Positions 22,401 through 34,800 of a DNA stretch of 64,000 nucleotides are shown in pieces. Below the pieces are notes generated by a model. That model had not been told where the DNA came from, ran no database searches, and worked only from the letters and a program-made list of their open reading frames with translations. The translations under genes were made by a program, and so were the position numbers. Where the stretch lies: NCBI GenBank assembly GCA_944474755.1, contig OX104115.1:37087080-37151079 (forward strand). The letters are read 5' to 3'. How positions within the stretch are numbered: position 1 is the stretch's first letter; every line of letters starts with the position of its first letter. The stretch is from Limnoperna fortunei (lineage: Eukaryota; Mollusca; Bivalvia; Mytilida; Modiolidae).

Positions 22401-25400
22401 TCAGGGTTTCATGGACACATGTGGACACAGAAACCCTTACCTGTGAGGATGATACATTGTCAGAAAATATAAAAGTTTATTTGTACAGGTAGAAAAGTGA
22501 GATCAGCTGAGCCCTTCTTGCCTGTTTTGCAGCCGGTACAAATACTGGTAAACAAAAGATTTGCTGACAATATATTGTCTTTATCCTGTAATGATTGAAA
22601 AAATAGATTTTTCACATTTAAAAAAAGATAATAAAAGCATTTCTTGCTGATTTCTAGGCAGAAAATTTTGGCACATAAGTGTGATCGAGTGATAACATGA
22701 TGTCTCAAATAAAATACAATATACATGTATTTTACAACATGTCAGGAACCAGAACAAAATACTATGTATTGTTAGAATCTGGAAGAGGGTTCCAGTAGGT
22801 TATTCATCTGCTAGCCAACTAAAGCAAAAATCTGTTTATATACGGTTATTGTACAGCAAAATATTTAATGATGTCTTTTTATTTGAAGAACAACATATCA
22901 AATTTTCATATTTTTGAGAAGTTTCTTTTATAACTATTGATCAAGAACTATATATACGTACTGACATAATATTTGACCATCTTTTAAACATTCTCTAAAT
23001 TCGTTCTGTCCTAGAGGTTCGTTGGGATCAACTCCCTGAAAAATCAGTAGAAAATCCATTATTGTCATTTTTATGTTTTATTTTTTCCATTTTTATAAAT
23101 CTAACATTTGGTTACATATTATATTGTTGGTTTGTTGGATGGGGGTATAATGCTTCATCCTGTTCTGTTTCAGCAATATCTTGGCGTCCACCTTTGTATT
23201 AGGGAGGAAACCAAGAGTACCAGGTGAAAAGCCCCTACCTTTGCTTAAAAAACTGGCAATCAAGCAAATCCTGCCTGCAATAAGACTAAAACCTTCAAAC
23301 TCTACGTTGGCAGGCCAGGGATCAATAAAAGGTGACTAACTACCTTAACCCCTACAACAGTTAATCATACATTGTATTAAGAAAGATATAAAGATTTACT
23401 GATTTTATGTCAAACTACATGGAAATAAATTTAATGAGTATTTTAATTAATATCAACCAAAGCAGTGAAGCTAGCAAGTATTATGCCAGGTAATAAAACT
23501 TAGTAGCAAATTGATTGTGAGTTTTATATTACCATCAACTTATTATCTCCCTTTATTTCATATTTCTTTGTTTGAATAGATTCTTAAATTTATATGATCA
23601 GGAAAAAGGTGATGACATTATTTCTATTTAAAAATTTGTCATGCAGTCCCAAAATTTTTGAGAAAAAAATCTCAGATTTGAGTCCTATTAATTTTTCATA
23701 CTATCAACATATTCAAATTTAAATGATCCGACTAATTTATGACTTACCAGTAAGTTTAATTTGAGAAAAACAGGCCAGTATAATTCAATTAAAAAAGTGA
23801 ATGATGTTTGGTTAGTATCCTCAACTTCAAACTTTATTGACAAGGGTTAATTTTCTGTTTTCCTGCCAAAAGGAGGTAGATCTTTAGCTTCCTCACTCAT
23901 TTAAAATAGTAAATGCTATATAAGTCATGGAGTTCCCCATTTAACCAAAACTAACTGTTCTGCCAGCATGAATTGACAATTAAAAGTTTTACCTATTTAA
24001 TTTAACAAATACCTATGGAATTTAAGCTGATCATGACCGATGTCAATATACTGATTACAACATTGTAAATTTCATTCAGTTCTTTACGTAACAAGTTGTC
24101 AGTGTTGAAAGTTAGGCAGTGAAACAATACATTTAATAAATCAAACAGCCCAACATGAAATCCATAAATGAGAACTAAAATTTGATACCAGTCAGCATTC
24201 TTCTCTGGCATTGTTCTAGGCTTATATTACATGTATTAGAGATACTGTTTCTAGTCACCTCTGAATAATCAAGTCCCTACCCTCTATTCTCTTCAAACCA
24301 ACAAAAAAAAACAGATGCCGCCAAGGCACATGGCATCCACGGCACATGCAGTCAAAAATGTTCCTGTCTGTGGCTTAACAATAAAATCTACCTTTGATAT
24401 GCCATAAAACCTGGTTTACCCTAACAAATTATTTTGAAATGCCTGTACTAAGTCAGGACCATTGCTGTAGTTACTAAATTTTTTTGGTTGTTGGTTATCA
24501 AGTTTGTGGATTTATTGTCTTGTTGAAAATATCCATGGTGTTAGGTATTTTGTTATTATCTTCATTGATAACTCGATTACAATTCATTGAAATTATTGAT
24601 TCAAAATTCTGATGGCATTCCAGGCCTGCATAGTAAGTCATCACATCATTGGCTTGAAGCCATACTGGTAAACTATTTAGTAATTATGTCAACATCTAAT
24701 AAAAGTTTTTCATGTTTTTATTTGTTATTTAAACATATGAAGCTATGCCCATGCCTGTAAATTGTACATGTATTTGTGCTGATAATGCAGATATTCTGTC
24801 AATGTATGCCAAACAGTTAAACTGTTTTTGATAGCCTCCTGATAACCATTGGGTTAAATGTTGTTTAGGTTTCAAAATTACTTAAGCTAGTTATAAAGTG
24901 TGTGCTAATCTCACAGCCATTAGCGTCTTAAATTTATTGTTATGAAAACTTGGAGTCTGAGCATGAATATAAATGTATTAGACAAGAGCGATTTTTTGCT
25001 ATTTTTCAAGGAAACAACAGAATACATTTAAAAGCCTTGTCGGCAAAAATATGACTAAATTTTTCAATGACTTATTCCTTCGATATAAAGCTTACCGCTT
25101 TTAATTCTATCTGAAGCACATCTTCTATCCAAATTCTAGCTTCTTGCTCAAGATTTATATCATATTTGCCTTTAATCTGAAAAAAGAATCTGTACAATAG
25201 TACACTATTCTTCCATGGAAAACAAATTCACAAAGATTTATCCTTAAAAAGCTCTTGGCAAATGTCTCCAGAACAAGAAGGGTACCAACTCGGAAATACA
25301 TAGCGGCAGAATCGAAAACCTAGCCCAGGACAGAAGGAAATGGAAATCCTACTATGTCCTGCAAATGGTACAAGGGTTTCAGTAGGTGAAAAATGTGCCT

Positions 25401-26571
25401 TTGATGAAACTAAACTTTGCTTTTCCCTATATGTAGTCACAGAAAACATTGCCATCAAATCCCTGGAAAATCTGAATGCCAGAGCTAGGATTCTCTGACT
25501 AAATATCTTGAGCATAAAAATTGTGATTAAGAAATGTTACATTTGCAAATTGCTAAACTTAAATGTCATATTCTGAAAGGTTGGTTATTCCCCTTCAATT
25601 CACCACAATAACCTTTTTATAACCTAAATTTTGACACAAAAATTCCAAGTTTTTACACAAATTTAATGACTTTGTTGTTTTATCTGTGTTAATCTACTAG
25701 ATAAAGAAGTGTCATGTTCTTTGATAGCCAATCTTTAATATTCTATTTCTTCTCTAAGATAATTTTTTGTTATTTATATCTCCAATAGTGTGATAGTCTA
25801 TAGAATATTAATCCCTGTATTTTAGGTGACCTAATTCGAAGAGTGTAAACCAGTTTGGGAACTGTTTTTTTTTATTTTTAGAAACAGTGAACTTGAACTT
25901 GGTCCAACTGGCCCCAAATACAATCCCAATCTTGGTCTTCTTGCAAACTTGCTATATCCTAAAAATCCTGGTCCTTCATGAGTGGTATATCTACTGTTCA
26001 TATATAAAATTATATTTTAAATACAAATAGAAAGGCCAACACACAGCATTCAAATATATAACATCTAGGAACATTTAAACAATTAAATATGTTATAATAT
26101 AATGGATAAAGAGTGTTAATTTGTGGGAAAATAATTTCACTTTCAAAATTCAAATGATTTCTTTATAACATGGCACACTGGGAAACATATTATTAATGAT
26201 AAAAGTTCAGAAAATGGTAACTAAAAATAGCATTATGTCATATGTGGGGGAAAATTTGTGGTATGGACAAACAGTCATCTGGAAATTGCAAGCTAAGAGA
26301 AAAGCAACTGTGAGATTGAACAATAAATTATGAGTCCTTTATAACACCTAGTACACTACATATTTAGAGCCATTAATGTCCAGTCTTGAAAACTAGATAT
26401 GAAACCATTTTGACCCTCAAACCTAGCACTGTCATTTATATTATGTCAAATAAATTCTCATAACTCTGTAGATAATTCGATTTATCCTACATTGTCTGAC
26501 AAATTATTTTGTTTCCTCACCTTTCGCTGAACTTCCCCCGTCAGACCATAAGCCATAGGTCTATAGGCCAT
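19288..26571 (-). CDS. Transgelin/calponin-like muscle protein (complete, five coding exons)
   Basis: Join of 26571-26521, 25176-25096, 23035-22962, 21113-20909 and 19470-19288, giving 197 residues, the usual transgelin/MP20/myophilin length. The phases match at every junction. Order: N-terminal MAYRPMAYGLTGEVQRK; a calponin-homology domain from about residue 25 to 130 (IEDVLQIELKA, FRECLKDGQILCQLINTLKP, KMMENISNFLAAVEGYGV, LFQTVDLYEGQNMVQVVNTL); a Ser/Pro linker; and a single calponin repeat near the end (VIGLQAGTNKVASQAGMN). Such proteins bind F-actin and are abundant in smooth and invertebrate muscle. The start follows a good acceptor (tttttttcag) 20 bp upstream, so a 5' noncoding exon lies further right. 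Calponin proper has three or more such repeats, so transgelin-like is the better label. Confidence 0.92.
19471..20908 (-). other. Transgelin-like intron with a SINE and an (ATT)n repeat
   Basis: Contains a short (ATT)n tract followed by acaatacttgtatagcgctt at about 19581-19640, which looks like the 3' end of a retroposon, and a SINE at 20011-20228. Otherwise AT-rich. Confidence 0.5.
20011..20228 (+). repeat. tRNA-derived SINE
   Basis: Head ggaggtctcaatggccaagt, B-box-like ggtttgagtctcac, body acttgacaaggattgccag and ccaaataaaaactggatgcc; the tail is missing. Confidence 0.75.
20909..21113 (-). CDS. Transgelin-like exon 4
   Basis: 205 bp encoding the main body of the CH domain (LINTLKPGAVKKIN, MENISNFLAAVEGYGV, VDLYEGQNMVQVVNTLHALG). 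Acceptor ttgcattttag|ATTAATT, donor AGAAAG|GTGAGT. Confidence 0.92.
21399..21519 (+). repeat. SINE, 5'-truncated
   Basis: Body and tail only: ttttctcctggtactctgga, ccgccaataaaaactggaag, ccatgatatagctgaaaaat, gaaagtggtatcaaacacc and attcaaacaaacat. Confidence 0.8.
21660..21722. repeat. Small foldback with CGAGCGATAGC centre
   Basis: ttgtcaatattttatacc, then gagcgatagcaaggtataaa, then gaagacaa: imperfect arms around the same centre as the larger palindrome at 11948-12109. A (TGTC)n tract follows. Confidence 0.5.
21987..22452. mobile_element. MITE-like element with about 80-bp terminal inverted repeats
   Basis: Left end tcatcctcataagccagggt and then ttctgtgtccaca; the right end is its diverged complement, tgtggacacagaaaccctta followed by cctgtgaggatga. 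Inverted similarity extends through aaccttgacaaacttagctg. The interior of about 300 bp has no coding capacity. A target duplication is not clear. Confidence 0.75.
22962..23035 (-). CDS. Transgelin-like exon 3
   Basis: 74 bp encoding GVDPNEPLGQNEFRECLKDG and QILC plus two bases. Contains the CH-domain signature DGQILC. Donor TGTCA|GTACGT leaves CA, completed to a Gln codon by the next exon. Confidence 0.9.
23036..25095 (-). other. Transgelin-like intron
   Basis: Contains a decayed SINE at about 23125-23357 and nothing else recognised. Confidence 0.5.
23125..23357 (-). repeat. Diverged SINE, minus orientation
   Basis: Recognisable blocks: ggcgtccacctttgtattag, agagtaccaggtgaaaagcc, aaactggcaatcaagcaaat, gactaactaccttaaccc. 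Confidence 0.65.
25096..25176 (-). CDS. Transgelin-like exon 2
   Basis: 81 bp, 27 codons: IKGKYDINLEQEARIWIEDV then LQIELKA, the first CH-domain helix. Acceptor cttttttcag|ATTAAAGG, donor AAAGCG|GTAAGC, phase 0 at both ends. Confidence 0.9.
25177..26520 (-). other. Transgelin-like intron, no element recognised
   Basis: AT-rich intron. A 95-codon open stretch near 25228-25515 on the minus strand has no family resemblance and no required role in the splice chain. Confidence 0.45.
26521..26571 (-). CDS. Transgelin-like exon 1 (coding part)
   Basis: 51 bp from ATG, encoding MAYRPMAYGLTGEVQRK, donor AAAG|GTGAGGAA. An acceptor (aaattttttTCAG|ACTTTAAAG) lies just upstream, so the exon begins near 26591 with untranslated sequence. 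Confidence 0.88.
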
Positions 26572-28528
26572 CACTTTGCTTTAAAGTCTGAAAAAAATTT
26601 GAGAGAATTTAAAATTATTCAAGCAAATAAACTGTCATGACTGTATAGTAAGTAATAACAGGTAAAACTTTAAAACAGGGTCAATGCTTTAAGTACAACA
26701 TAAATTCATTCATCATTCTCGGTTACATTTCCATACGCGTATGCCTCTTGTATATCTAATTTGCACAAAATGCAAAAAAGTCTCATAATATGTTTCTTTA
26801 GGTGTACATTACAATGGTATATTTCATATCATTAAGAAATGTATCGTCACGTAAGTATCGTGTTATGAGAAAATATTTATCATGATATTGACAGCGATAT
26901 CTACATGTAAAAAAGTAACACATTTTTAAAGGCCTAAAAATATGAGATTTGTAAAATTCAAAACTATGACCTATTTTAGCACCATTAATATCGTATCGTA
27001 TTTCACACTGAATAACGCTCAATGGGCCCGAAATGTACACCGATCGATCAAATGCCTGTACACATTCAGACAAACACTACCTATTCTCATATTTCCCGTA
27101 AATTTAAACTGTAAGTTTTAACTGGGTATAATTTATACGTGATTGAAATTTGGAAAATAGATAAAACGGAAAAATTATTTCTGGGTTTAAGAAAGATTAT
27201 ACCATATTAAGAACTATTGAATTTAAATATCTCCAAGATCAAAACGTATTGTTGACATGAAGAGTTGCGCTTTCAACTTTTTAAAATAAATTTTGGAGGC
27301 GAATAAATAGAAACTTTAAAATAACAGTCGTCGGTATTAACAACTCCATATATAGTTGCTAGCATTATTTATGGTCACAAGGATAAATATTACTGTTGCG
27401 TTCAAATAATGCACTGGGCCTTCTTTACACCTCAAAACTCCCACTTAGAAAAACGAGGAGGTAAACAAAAAAATCAATTGATATGCAAGAGATCGATAAA
27501 GAAACAAATCACAATAAATAAGATACAAAAACAAACAGAAAATACAAAACATAGTTGGCGTGGTAAAGTCTGAAAATGGGTGGATCCCAATCTTCCCCCG
27601 TTATTGTAAAAACCTAACAAATCAAACAGAACGTATCACTCCAAGAAAACAAACTACATCTACACAATAAAGAACCAACAAACCTTACCATTAATTATTT
27701 TTGGGGTTATTTGTGCATGCAGGGATACCAAATAATTTTAAATTTAAGTTATATTCAGGACGAGAACAAGTTAACACACGTATATAAATGGCAGATATGA
27801 CAAATATGAAATCGAATGTGTAAATTAAATGCTAAAAGAATATGACAATACTCGTCCAACACCAATACCTCGAATTTTAACGCCTCCGTCTGATGTACGT
27901 AAGAAACAAACCACGGTGTTCTAATAATACAAATAAACCTTGCTTCTAAGGAAGTAGACGTTCCATACTGTCATTTACAACCAATAGATTATTATCTCCG
28001 AAAATGTAACAAATATAAGGATATGTATATCATCAGAGAAATTATTTTAGCATGTAAGTAACTTATCTTGCTTGGGTTCATCAAAATTAAATGGCAACCA
28101 TCCATCACTGACCGGGTGTTTCTATCAATTAATCACCCGTCAATGGTAATCAATAGATACACCTAATTAAAGAATTGTTATTCCCAATTGTTTCTATCGG
28201 AAATTAGATTGTTTTATCGGGTTTTTATTGAGCGTACTTTTCCGTTTTATTGTTTTATGTGGCATTAGAATGTCTGCTTCATGAAGATTAAAAAAACGTA
28301 TCAAATATAGTTATTTATTTATAAACTATTTTAACCGATTTAAAGGCTATGTAACAAATATAATCTAAAGTTCAATACAATACACAATTCGCCAAATAAA
28401 CGTAAATCATAAACATGCAAAATGGTGTAGCACAGTACCTTGGTGCTGTTGAACCACCATGATATGCATACAGTTGGTAGTATATTACATATTTCACTTC
28501 ATAGATTACCGGAGTCAATGGAGTCCTT

Positions 28529-28715
28529 TGTTTGTTTGTTTGAATGGTGTTTTTCAGCTATATCATTGGGGGAGGGAGCCGGAGTACCCAGAGAGAACCC
28601 CGACGTGCAGTAGGAAAACAGTCAGAATTGAACCCGCAATCTCAGTGTTCACTGTTGACAGATCACGTGATCAATAGTAGACGAACTACCTTAACCACTC
28701 GGCCACCGAGGCCTC
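28529..28715 (-). repeat. tRNA-derived SINE, minus orientation
   Basis: Intact antisense head: gatcacgtgatcaatagtag, acgaactaccttaaccactc, ggccaccgaggcctc; body ggagccggagtacccagaga. The head is one of the least diverged in the window. Part of the mid-body is deleted. Confidence 0.85.
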
Positions 28716-28929
28716 ATGGAGTTCTTTACTATAAACGATTTATTATGATATTTGTGGCAGTTTTTTTTGTTATGTTTTGTATAGTTTCTTTGTAAAATGC
28801 ACCGTGCACTATGCTTTTTGTGGGTCCCTGTGACAAAAATAAAATGATTTGTGTATCTTGGATTTTTACTTAATTATTCCGGCAAGCTGACTGGAGCCAT
28901 GCGGTTTGTTTTGGAATGAAGCTACAAGG

Positions 28930-29020
28930 TCAGAGAAAGAATAATCGTACCTTCGTTTTTTTTTCACCGCAAAACTAACATCGGATTATAAAGGTAGTGA
29001 AATTTGGCCTATAGTGCGCA
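28930..29020 (-). repeat. Dispersed repeat, reverse of 15820-15916
   Basis: Shares agaataatcgtacct and acatcggattataa in antisense with the repeats at 15820 and 39570. Confidence 0.45.
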
Positions 29021-29166
29021 GTATCATTTTCTAAAGCAACTTCAATAAAAAACGATTCTTAAAACTACCGAAACTCAAGCCTGAACGGTCTAAAGTATAG
29101 TCATCATACAGAATCTCTGTTTACAGAAGCGGCTAGCAAACGGCCTTATTCAGCGCTACAAGTAAA

Positions 29167-29527
29167 CAGTCCGAGAATCCTCTGCCGTCCAACTCTTTTT
29201 TAATTTTAGTGGAGGCGTAGTTCGTGGGAAAGAATTCCATTTGAACTCCCTCCCCACTAAAAATGCATTATTTCGAACGTAAATAAAAGAATTTGGTACT
29301 GGGTGGAAGCCACATGTGAAGCCCACAGTGGACACAGTCATGAATTGCCAATTGGGCAAGTGCGAGCCGTGTGAACTCCATGTATCTTGTGTTAGTCTAA
29401 TGCAGTATCATTTTTTATTGGGAGGTTCAATTGTAAGTCTTACCAGTTCGAGAATCCTCGGCCGCCCTCCCCTCTTTTTCTTCCCATGCAAAAAAACGTT
29501 GGACGGCAGAGGATTCTCGGTCTAATG
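29167..29527. mobile_element. Mosaic inverted-repeat element
   Basis: The ends are inverted copies: agtccgagaatcctctgccg near 29169 and cggcagaggattctcggtct near 29508. The interior 29250-29450 is the dispersed repeat also found at 3200-3443. The outermost sequence matches the left end of the 2.55-kb element at 48986. A further partial copy of the end (cgagaatcctcggccgccc) is internal. No clear target duplication. Confidence 0.6.
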
Positions 29528-29688
29528 GGGGCGGGGGGGGGGGGGGTTCCACGCTCCCATCACAAAGTCGAAATAAGCGTTGGTTCTCGTAATACGAGTA
29601 GTACGCAAAATGCCAAAACGCCACACGTACATTCTGTTGAGGACATACAATTCCGATTTTCCATATGACATCTTTCTACATGTAACTT

Positions 29689-29939
29689 AGGGGTCGTCCA
29701 TAATTGTCAACCACTTTCATAAATGTGCAATGCAAACCGCACACTTGAGGGAGGGGGTTAAAAACTTCGACATTTTTGCGTACACTTTTTTTTTATCTTC
29801 AGAAATTTTTCGTTTCTGTGGAGTTTGGTTTTTATATTAGTTTAATGGTTGATGTACACTTTTTGATGGGGGTGGGGGGTCTCAAAAAGTGTGCTTTTTG
29901 CACACTTGTGAAAATGGTTGACAATTATGGATGACCCCT
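29689..29939. mobile_element. 251-bp MITE
   Basis: Terminal inverted repeats of about 35 bp: aggggtcgtccataattgtc at the left, gacaattatggatgacccct at the right, with gtgcaa/ttgcac further in. No coding capacity. Similar GGGTCRTCCATAA ends are, from memory, common among animal MITEs. Confidence 0.8.
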
Positions 29940-30369
29940 TACCGGTATTATGACATCGATCTTTTACGTGTATCGTACTATGAATCTTAAATCCGCACCC
30001 GAACCAAATTTACAAAAAAATTACGGGACTACCCAAATACGAACATTGGGCTGTGGGATATGATATTATAGAAATATGTTCAACCTACAAGTCACATCAG
30101 AACAACTTTAAATTTGATTATTTCAGCTACTGCTTACAAGTTATAATTTTTTAGAACAATGAGATCGCAGCCAGCATATGAGTTTTCCAGTTAGTTAAGC
30201 CAGTATTAAAATGCTAAATAATATATATTACTTTATATATTGGTGAATAGTTCATTTATCATCTTGAAAACATGACATAAAAACATTCAAATAAAATGTT
30301 TTCTAAAGTTATTCGACACGTGGATTTGTTAAGACACGAATCAGGTAGATTGTTTTACATACGAACATG

Positions 30370-30600
30370 AGAATTATTATTTTAGACGCAGAAAAACGTA
30401 ACAATAGGAAAGAAGCGAAGAAACACCAAAAAAGACAATCAAATAACATAATCTAAAAACACCAATACAAAACCATGGTTGTGAATACCCAACAAACACA
30501 GAACGAAACAACACACAAAGAATGTCAGAGACACGAACTCTTAATAAAATGAGTGAATTCAGGTGCTCTGGAAGAGAAAGCAGTTCCTGCTTGTTGCAAT
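30370..30600 (-). repeat. Dispersed repeat, related to 17460-17640
   Basis: On the minus strand: ccagagcacctgaattcact, then T-rich sequence including gttgggtattcacaaccatg. Diverged member of the GAGCACC family. The 76-codon minus ORF here is hydrophobic by composition only. Confidence 0.35.
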
Positions 30601-30725
30601 ATACCAATGGCGCCGCCGGAAGTCAATAGGGTTAGAACAAAACCTATATGAATTAAAGAAACGCATGGTTTACTGATGTTTAACTTCCAGCAAGCAATAC
30701 CTTCAGCATGATAGCTGATAATACT

Positions 30726-30833
30726 TTGTTACAGTTGGTGTCGAGTAGACCCTACACGCAATAAGCCTCAAACCCACAACCTTAGGTTCGTGATAATTAG
30801 TAGATGACTAACTAACTTAATCGCACGACCGCT
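30726..30833 (-). repeat. Diverged SINE fragment
   Basis: Antisense head region: gttggtgtcgagtagaccct, cctcaaacccacaacctta, agatgactaactaacttaat. Confidence 0.5.
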
Positions 30834-31394
30834 TTCCATTGCGAGGACAAACGTCATGTTTCAACATTAAAGATTTTGACGACGGTTACATAACTCCGTT
30901 GGTTGGCATGTGCCTAGTACATTGTAATATTATACTATAAATCAGATATTAACATCTATCTAACGAGTTATTATCATCTTAATTAGCGGTTTATGGCGAT
31001 ATGTTCCGATACCTAATCTAACTGAACCTAGAAACCAAACTGACTTGTGGAACTCGGGTATGTTAAGCTAGTTGTGGGTATATAAATTGCATACTTCATT
31101 TCGTGAGCCGAATTATCGACTAGTCGTTGTTTGCTTTCAAAGGAAAAAAAAAGGGGGAAAAATCAAACAATCCTAGCTATTTCAGTCTAAAACCAAGACA
31201 AAAATTGATAAAAACAAATTACGTCTGTCTGTTATGCATTTTTTTTACCATACAAGACTTTTTTTGAAGAATTATAGGACTATGTTAATTATAAATATAA
31301 TAAAAGCTTGTTTGACAACATGGACTGCTCCAAGTACAATATTAAAAATATTTCAGCATTTGCATTTATCATGAAACTTAATTTTAAAAAAAAA

Positions 31395-31560
31395 AACAAG
31401 AAAAATCCTTCAAAGACAGAAACAGGAAGTAGGTGAGCGACAGACCTGAAATCGAATCTCACGATATTGGAGGCCATGCAAAAGCTGCATACAAAATTTC
31501 AACAGAATGTGATTAGTAATTGCTGAGAAAACTGTTACGAATTTTTTTTTCCCTGTGAAA
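31395..31560 (+). repeat. Dispersed repeat shared with 40310-40450
   Basis: Shares atccttcaaagaca, aacaggaagtaggtgagc, acagacctgaaatcga and tgctgagaaaactgttac with 40310-40450. Unnamed element. Confidence 0.6.
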
Positions 31561-34500
31561 TCCGGCCAAAAATAGTCTCGGCGACGCTGACGTCTAGATT
31601 GACACGTAATGGTAAGCATTCAGGCGTGAAATAATTTGCACAGTCCTACTGAATTTAGAAAGTAAGGCGATCTCATCATATGGTAACTTTGTGCAAACTT
31701 TATGAGGATGTATAGTCATCTTCATAAGAAAAGCTTTAAACTCTTAACGCAAAGGTAAGCCTAAGGTGGGACGGACGAACGAACGGACCGAAAACCTATG
31801 TCCCACAACTTTCGTTGGCGGGACATAAATATGTATTTTACGTCGATGTAAACTGTTGAAATTTACAAGAATACTACATGTAGATCCTATTGATGTCCCA
31901 ACATGTTGAGTAAATCTGTATTTATACCGAGTGCAAACAACGCTTTATTGCTATACATGATGGGTATTTAAAATCCATAATGTGAAAATGTTGCGAAAAC
32001 AATAGTAGGACTTCATCCGCCGATCAAGGCGAACAGTTGGATAAATTGTTAACTATAAATTAATTACCTCAACCTCGGAATGCCGTGTATGTTGGTTGTT
32101 GACCGGTAATTTTGAATAATTGATGAATTAAATATTGAAGGGACGATTTTTTATCACGATAAAAGCAGGAAAGCACGATATGTTTTTAACAAAATTATAA
32201 CATAAGATTATTTATAACAAAATTCAAAAGCCAACTTTCGTACGTGTCGAAAATGCAGACACCATTAGGAAATCAACAGAATGATAGACCATGTTGTCAC
32301 GTCATATGATGCGGCCTTACTTTATATTATTTAACTATTTATGTTATTTAACTATTTCCTTAAGATGACCGACATCCGACCAGAATAAAATCATTCATTT
32401 ACAAACATTTCAACAATGTGCGTTGGTCTGTAAAATATATCTGTTTTACATATCTGCATGTTTTCGTACCTCTTCAAAAGGAAAATAATACAGTTTAATG
32501 ACCTATGCGTGACCCGAAGTACTCGCTGTAATCAAGAAAATAAGATCAATTTACAGCTATTTATCAAGGTTTTAATGTCATCTACTTTAAATAAGTTGTA
32601 CTTAAACATATGTTCAAAATCCTTAAATAAATAGTTAAAGTATTTTTAACGTACATATATAATATTAAATAGAATACCGGTACTGGCACGCACGGCTTTG
32701 TGAGGCTTCAAGTATGGACTGTTTGAGCCTGTCGTATCTGTATGTTCCATGCTTATATGAAACCTCAATTCTAATAAATATCATTTTCTGGGAAATCGAT
32801 CAAGAAGTTATGCATTCGATTCCTGCACACAGTTAAAAATATTTAAGTAAAAGAAGGCGGTCTTTACCTAATTCCGTTTTATAAAGATCAGATCGATTTC
32901 GTAGATGCCATGAAATCCAAAGTCCAGCCGAAGAAAAATCTGTGTTCTGGGCTGGTTTTCACAACTCGAATACAGCTGCCTGGTTCTTTTACGGGAAAAT
33001 CCTGCATTTGGGGAAGAGGGGTGCTTACATGTCAGGCTGAAATTTGACAAACTTAAAAGAGAAGGGCGTGTTAGGAAGTATCCCGTTTATAGATTTCGGA
33101 AAAGGCACATTGTAGCCGCTACACTAGTTAAAGTTCTCTTTTCTTTACCAACTGTCTAACCCTGTTTTACGGCAGTCAAAATTCCCTGTCCATTTTTTCA
33201 AATATAATTATTATTCTTCTCATGATTATCGCTCACATAACTGTATTCGCCTAGACTTGTTGAAATGAAGACAACTGATCGCTCCTTGACTTATAGTTTT
33301 CTGAATACTCCTTGGTATATATCTTCTATTCTTTTACATTTGACCGATTTAAATTTAACCATGATAGCGACAACTATCGCACACATCCTGCTTCACATGA
33401 AGTAGAAAGTAATGGTATTTTTTAACGATTAAACCTAAAATAGACATTTAAAGTCAACCATGCCATAAAATAAACATGTTACACACAAAATTCCTTGAAT
33501 TACTGACCTAGTTTGCATATAGGCAAAATTATAGATAATACAACATCACAAGTATTTTCATGTATTGATCATGTTCGGTCATTCAAATGTAGAGAAAACC
33601 AGGGATTAAATTAATAGAAAATTACAAAAAAAACATCCCACAACGAGCCCCCTTTTAGTCCTACCCGGTTGTAAATTTTTTGACATGAATAATAAACATT
33701 TTGGGGTAATATGACTCAGTTCATATTACAAATATTTACATTTATATAAGGTTATATATTTTGCATGTAATAATGTTTGTTCAAATATCAAAGGTAAACA
33801 GAGTCATTAAAGTGATCACCAATAAACAGGTCCCTGTATGTCTTGGGGAAATTAATATGAAGCTATGTTGTGTAATTTTGTTTAAAAGTTGCCAGATTAA
33901 ACGATGAACATAAATGATCGGTTCCCGAAATTCATTAGATAGAAAATTTGAATGTATATTCAAAATAAACAATACAGATTTTATACAGCAGCAATCTCGA
34001 ACAAATGCACAACATGTAAAAATTCCAGAACCCCTAGGTCGAAAACAAAACATAAAAAAATTCTAAACTAAATTTTTATCAGTACAATATATTACTGTTG
34101 TGTTAGATAATTTGCATAATAGACCATAAATTACCAGATAACCAAGTTTGATGTCAAATAAATGGGAGTCTTTCAATTTAGGAACATGACCACACGTGTG
34201 TGTAAATCTTCACACAATACACAACCAGATTTATCCATAGATATAAATGACAATAAAACCCATTCATACTTGAACACGGGAGTGGCTTAGGCTAAAGTTT
34301 CGTACAACTACAAATAACAAGTTTACAAATTTTCCCATGGTTAAACAAAACTTAATTTGATACATAAAGAGTGTAAATGGATTTTATTCGGGTCATTTTA
34401 AAGTAATTAGGCCGATCCGTCATTGTTTACCTTTTTACTTTAGTTTTGTACTGCAGTTTACCTGACGTACAGGTGACAATTACAGGTAGCAAAATTCATT

Positions 34501-34729
34501 AATGCGACAGTGGAATTTTACGGAAATATCTATATATCCTGGAGAACTTGATTTTTTTCCAGAAAATATTAAACATGATTTGTTATATTTATTATATTTT
34601 ATTGCAATGCGTTTTAAAATGAATTTATGATACCACACGCCACATTCTTGGGGCGATTATGCCTACAAAAGAGAATGCAAGACATTTTATGTCTTTAGAA
34701 ATATTAAGTATAATGTACAAAATTCTTAC

Positions 34730-34800
34730 CTTAAATTGTCCAAAAGTTCTACGATTTTTTCCTCTTGTAATAAAGTGAATTTTTGATTTCTTATATTTTC
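34730..34800 (-). promoter_or_regulatory. Possible 5' noncoding exon and promoter of the transgelin-like gene
   Basis: A near-perfect donor, CAATTTAAG|GTAAGAAT, ends at 34730 on the minus strand with no open frame behind it. A TATA-like GAAAATATAA lies at 34800-34791. Because the first coding exon of the transgelin-like gene needs an upstream noncoding exon, this is a candidate, about 8 kb away. Unproven. Confidence 0.25.

Larger units (their letters stand above)
21114..22961 (-). other. Transgelin-like intron with two inverted-repeat elements and a SINE tail
   Basis: Holds a 5'-truncated SINE (21399-21519), a small foldback with a cgagcgatagc centre (21660-21720) and a TIR element (21987-22452). 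No exon seen. Confidence 0.5.

Noticed and set aside
25228..25515. 95-codon minus-strand open frame in a transgelin-like intron
   Set aside because: No family resemblance, no splice sites linking it in frame, and the flanking exons join perfectly without it.
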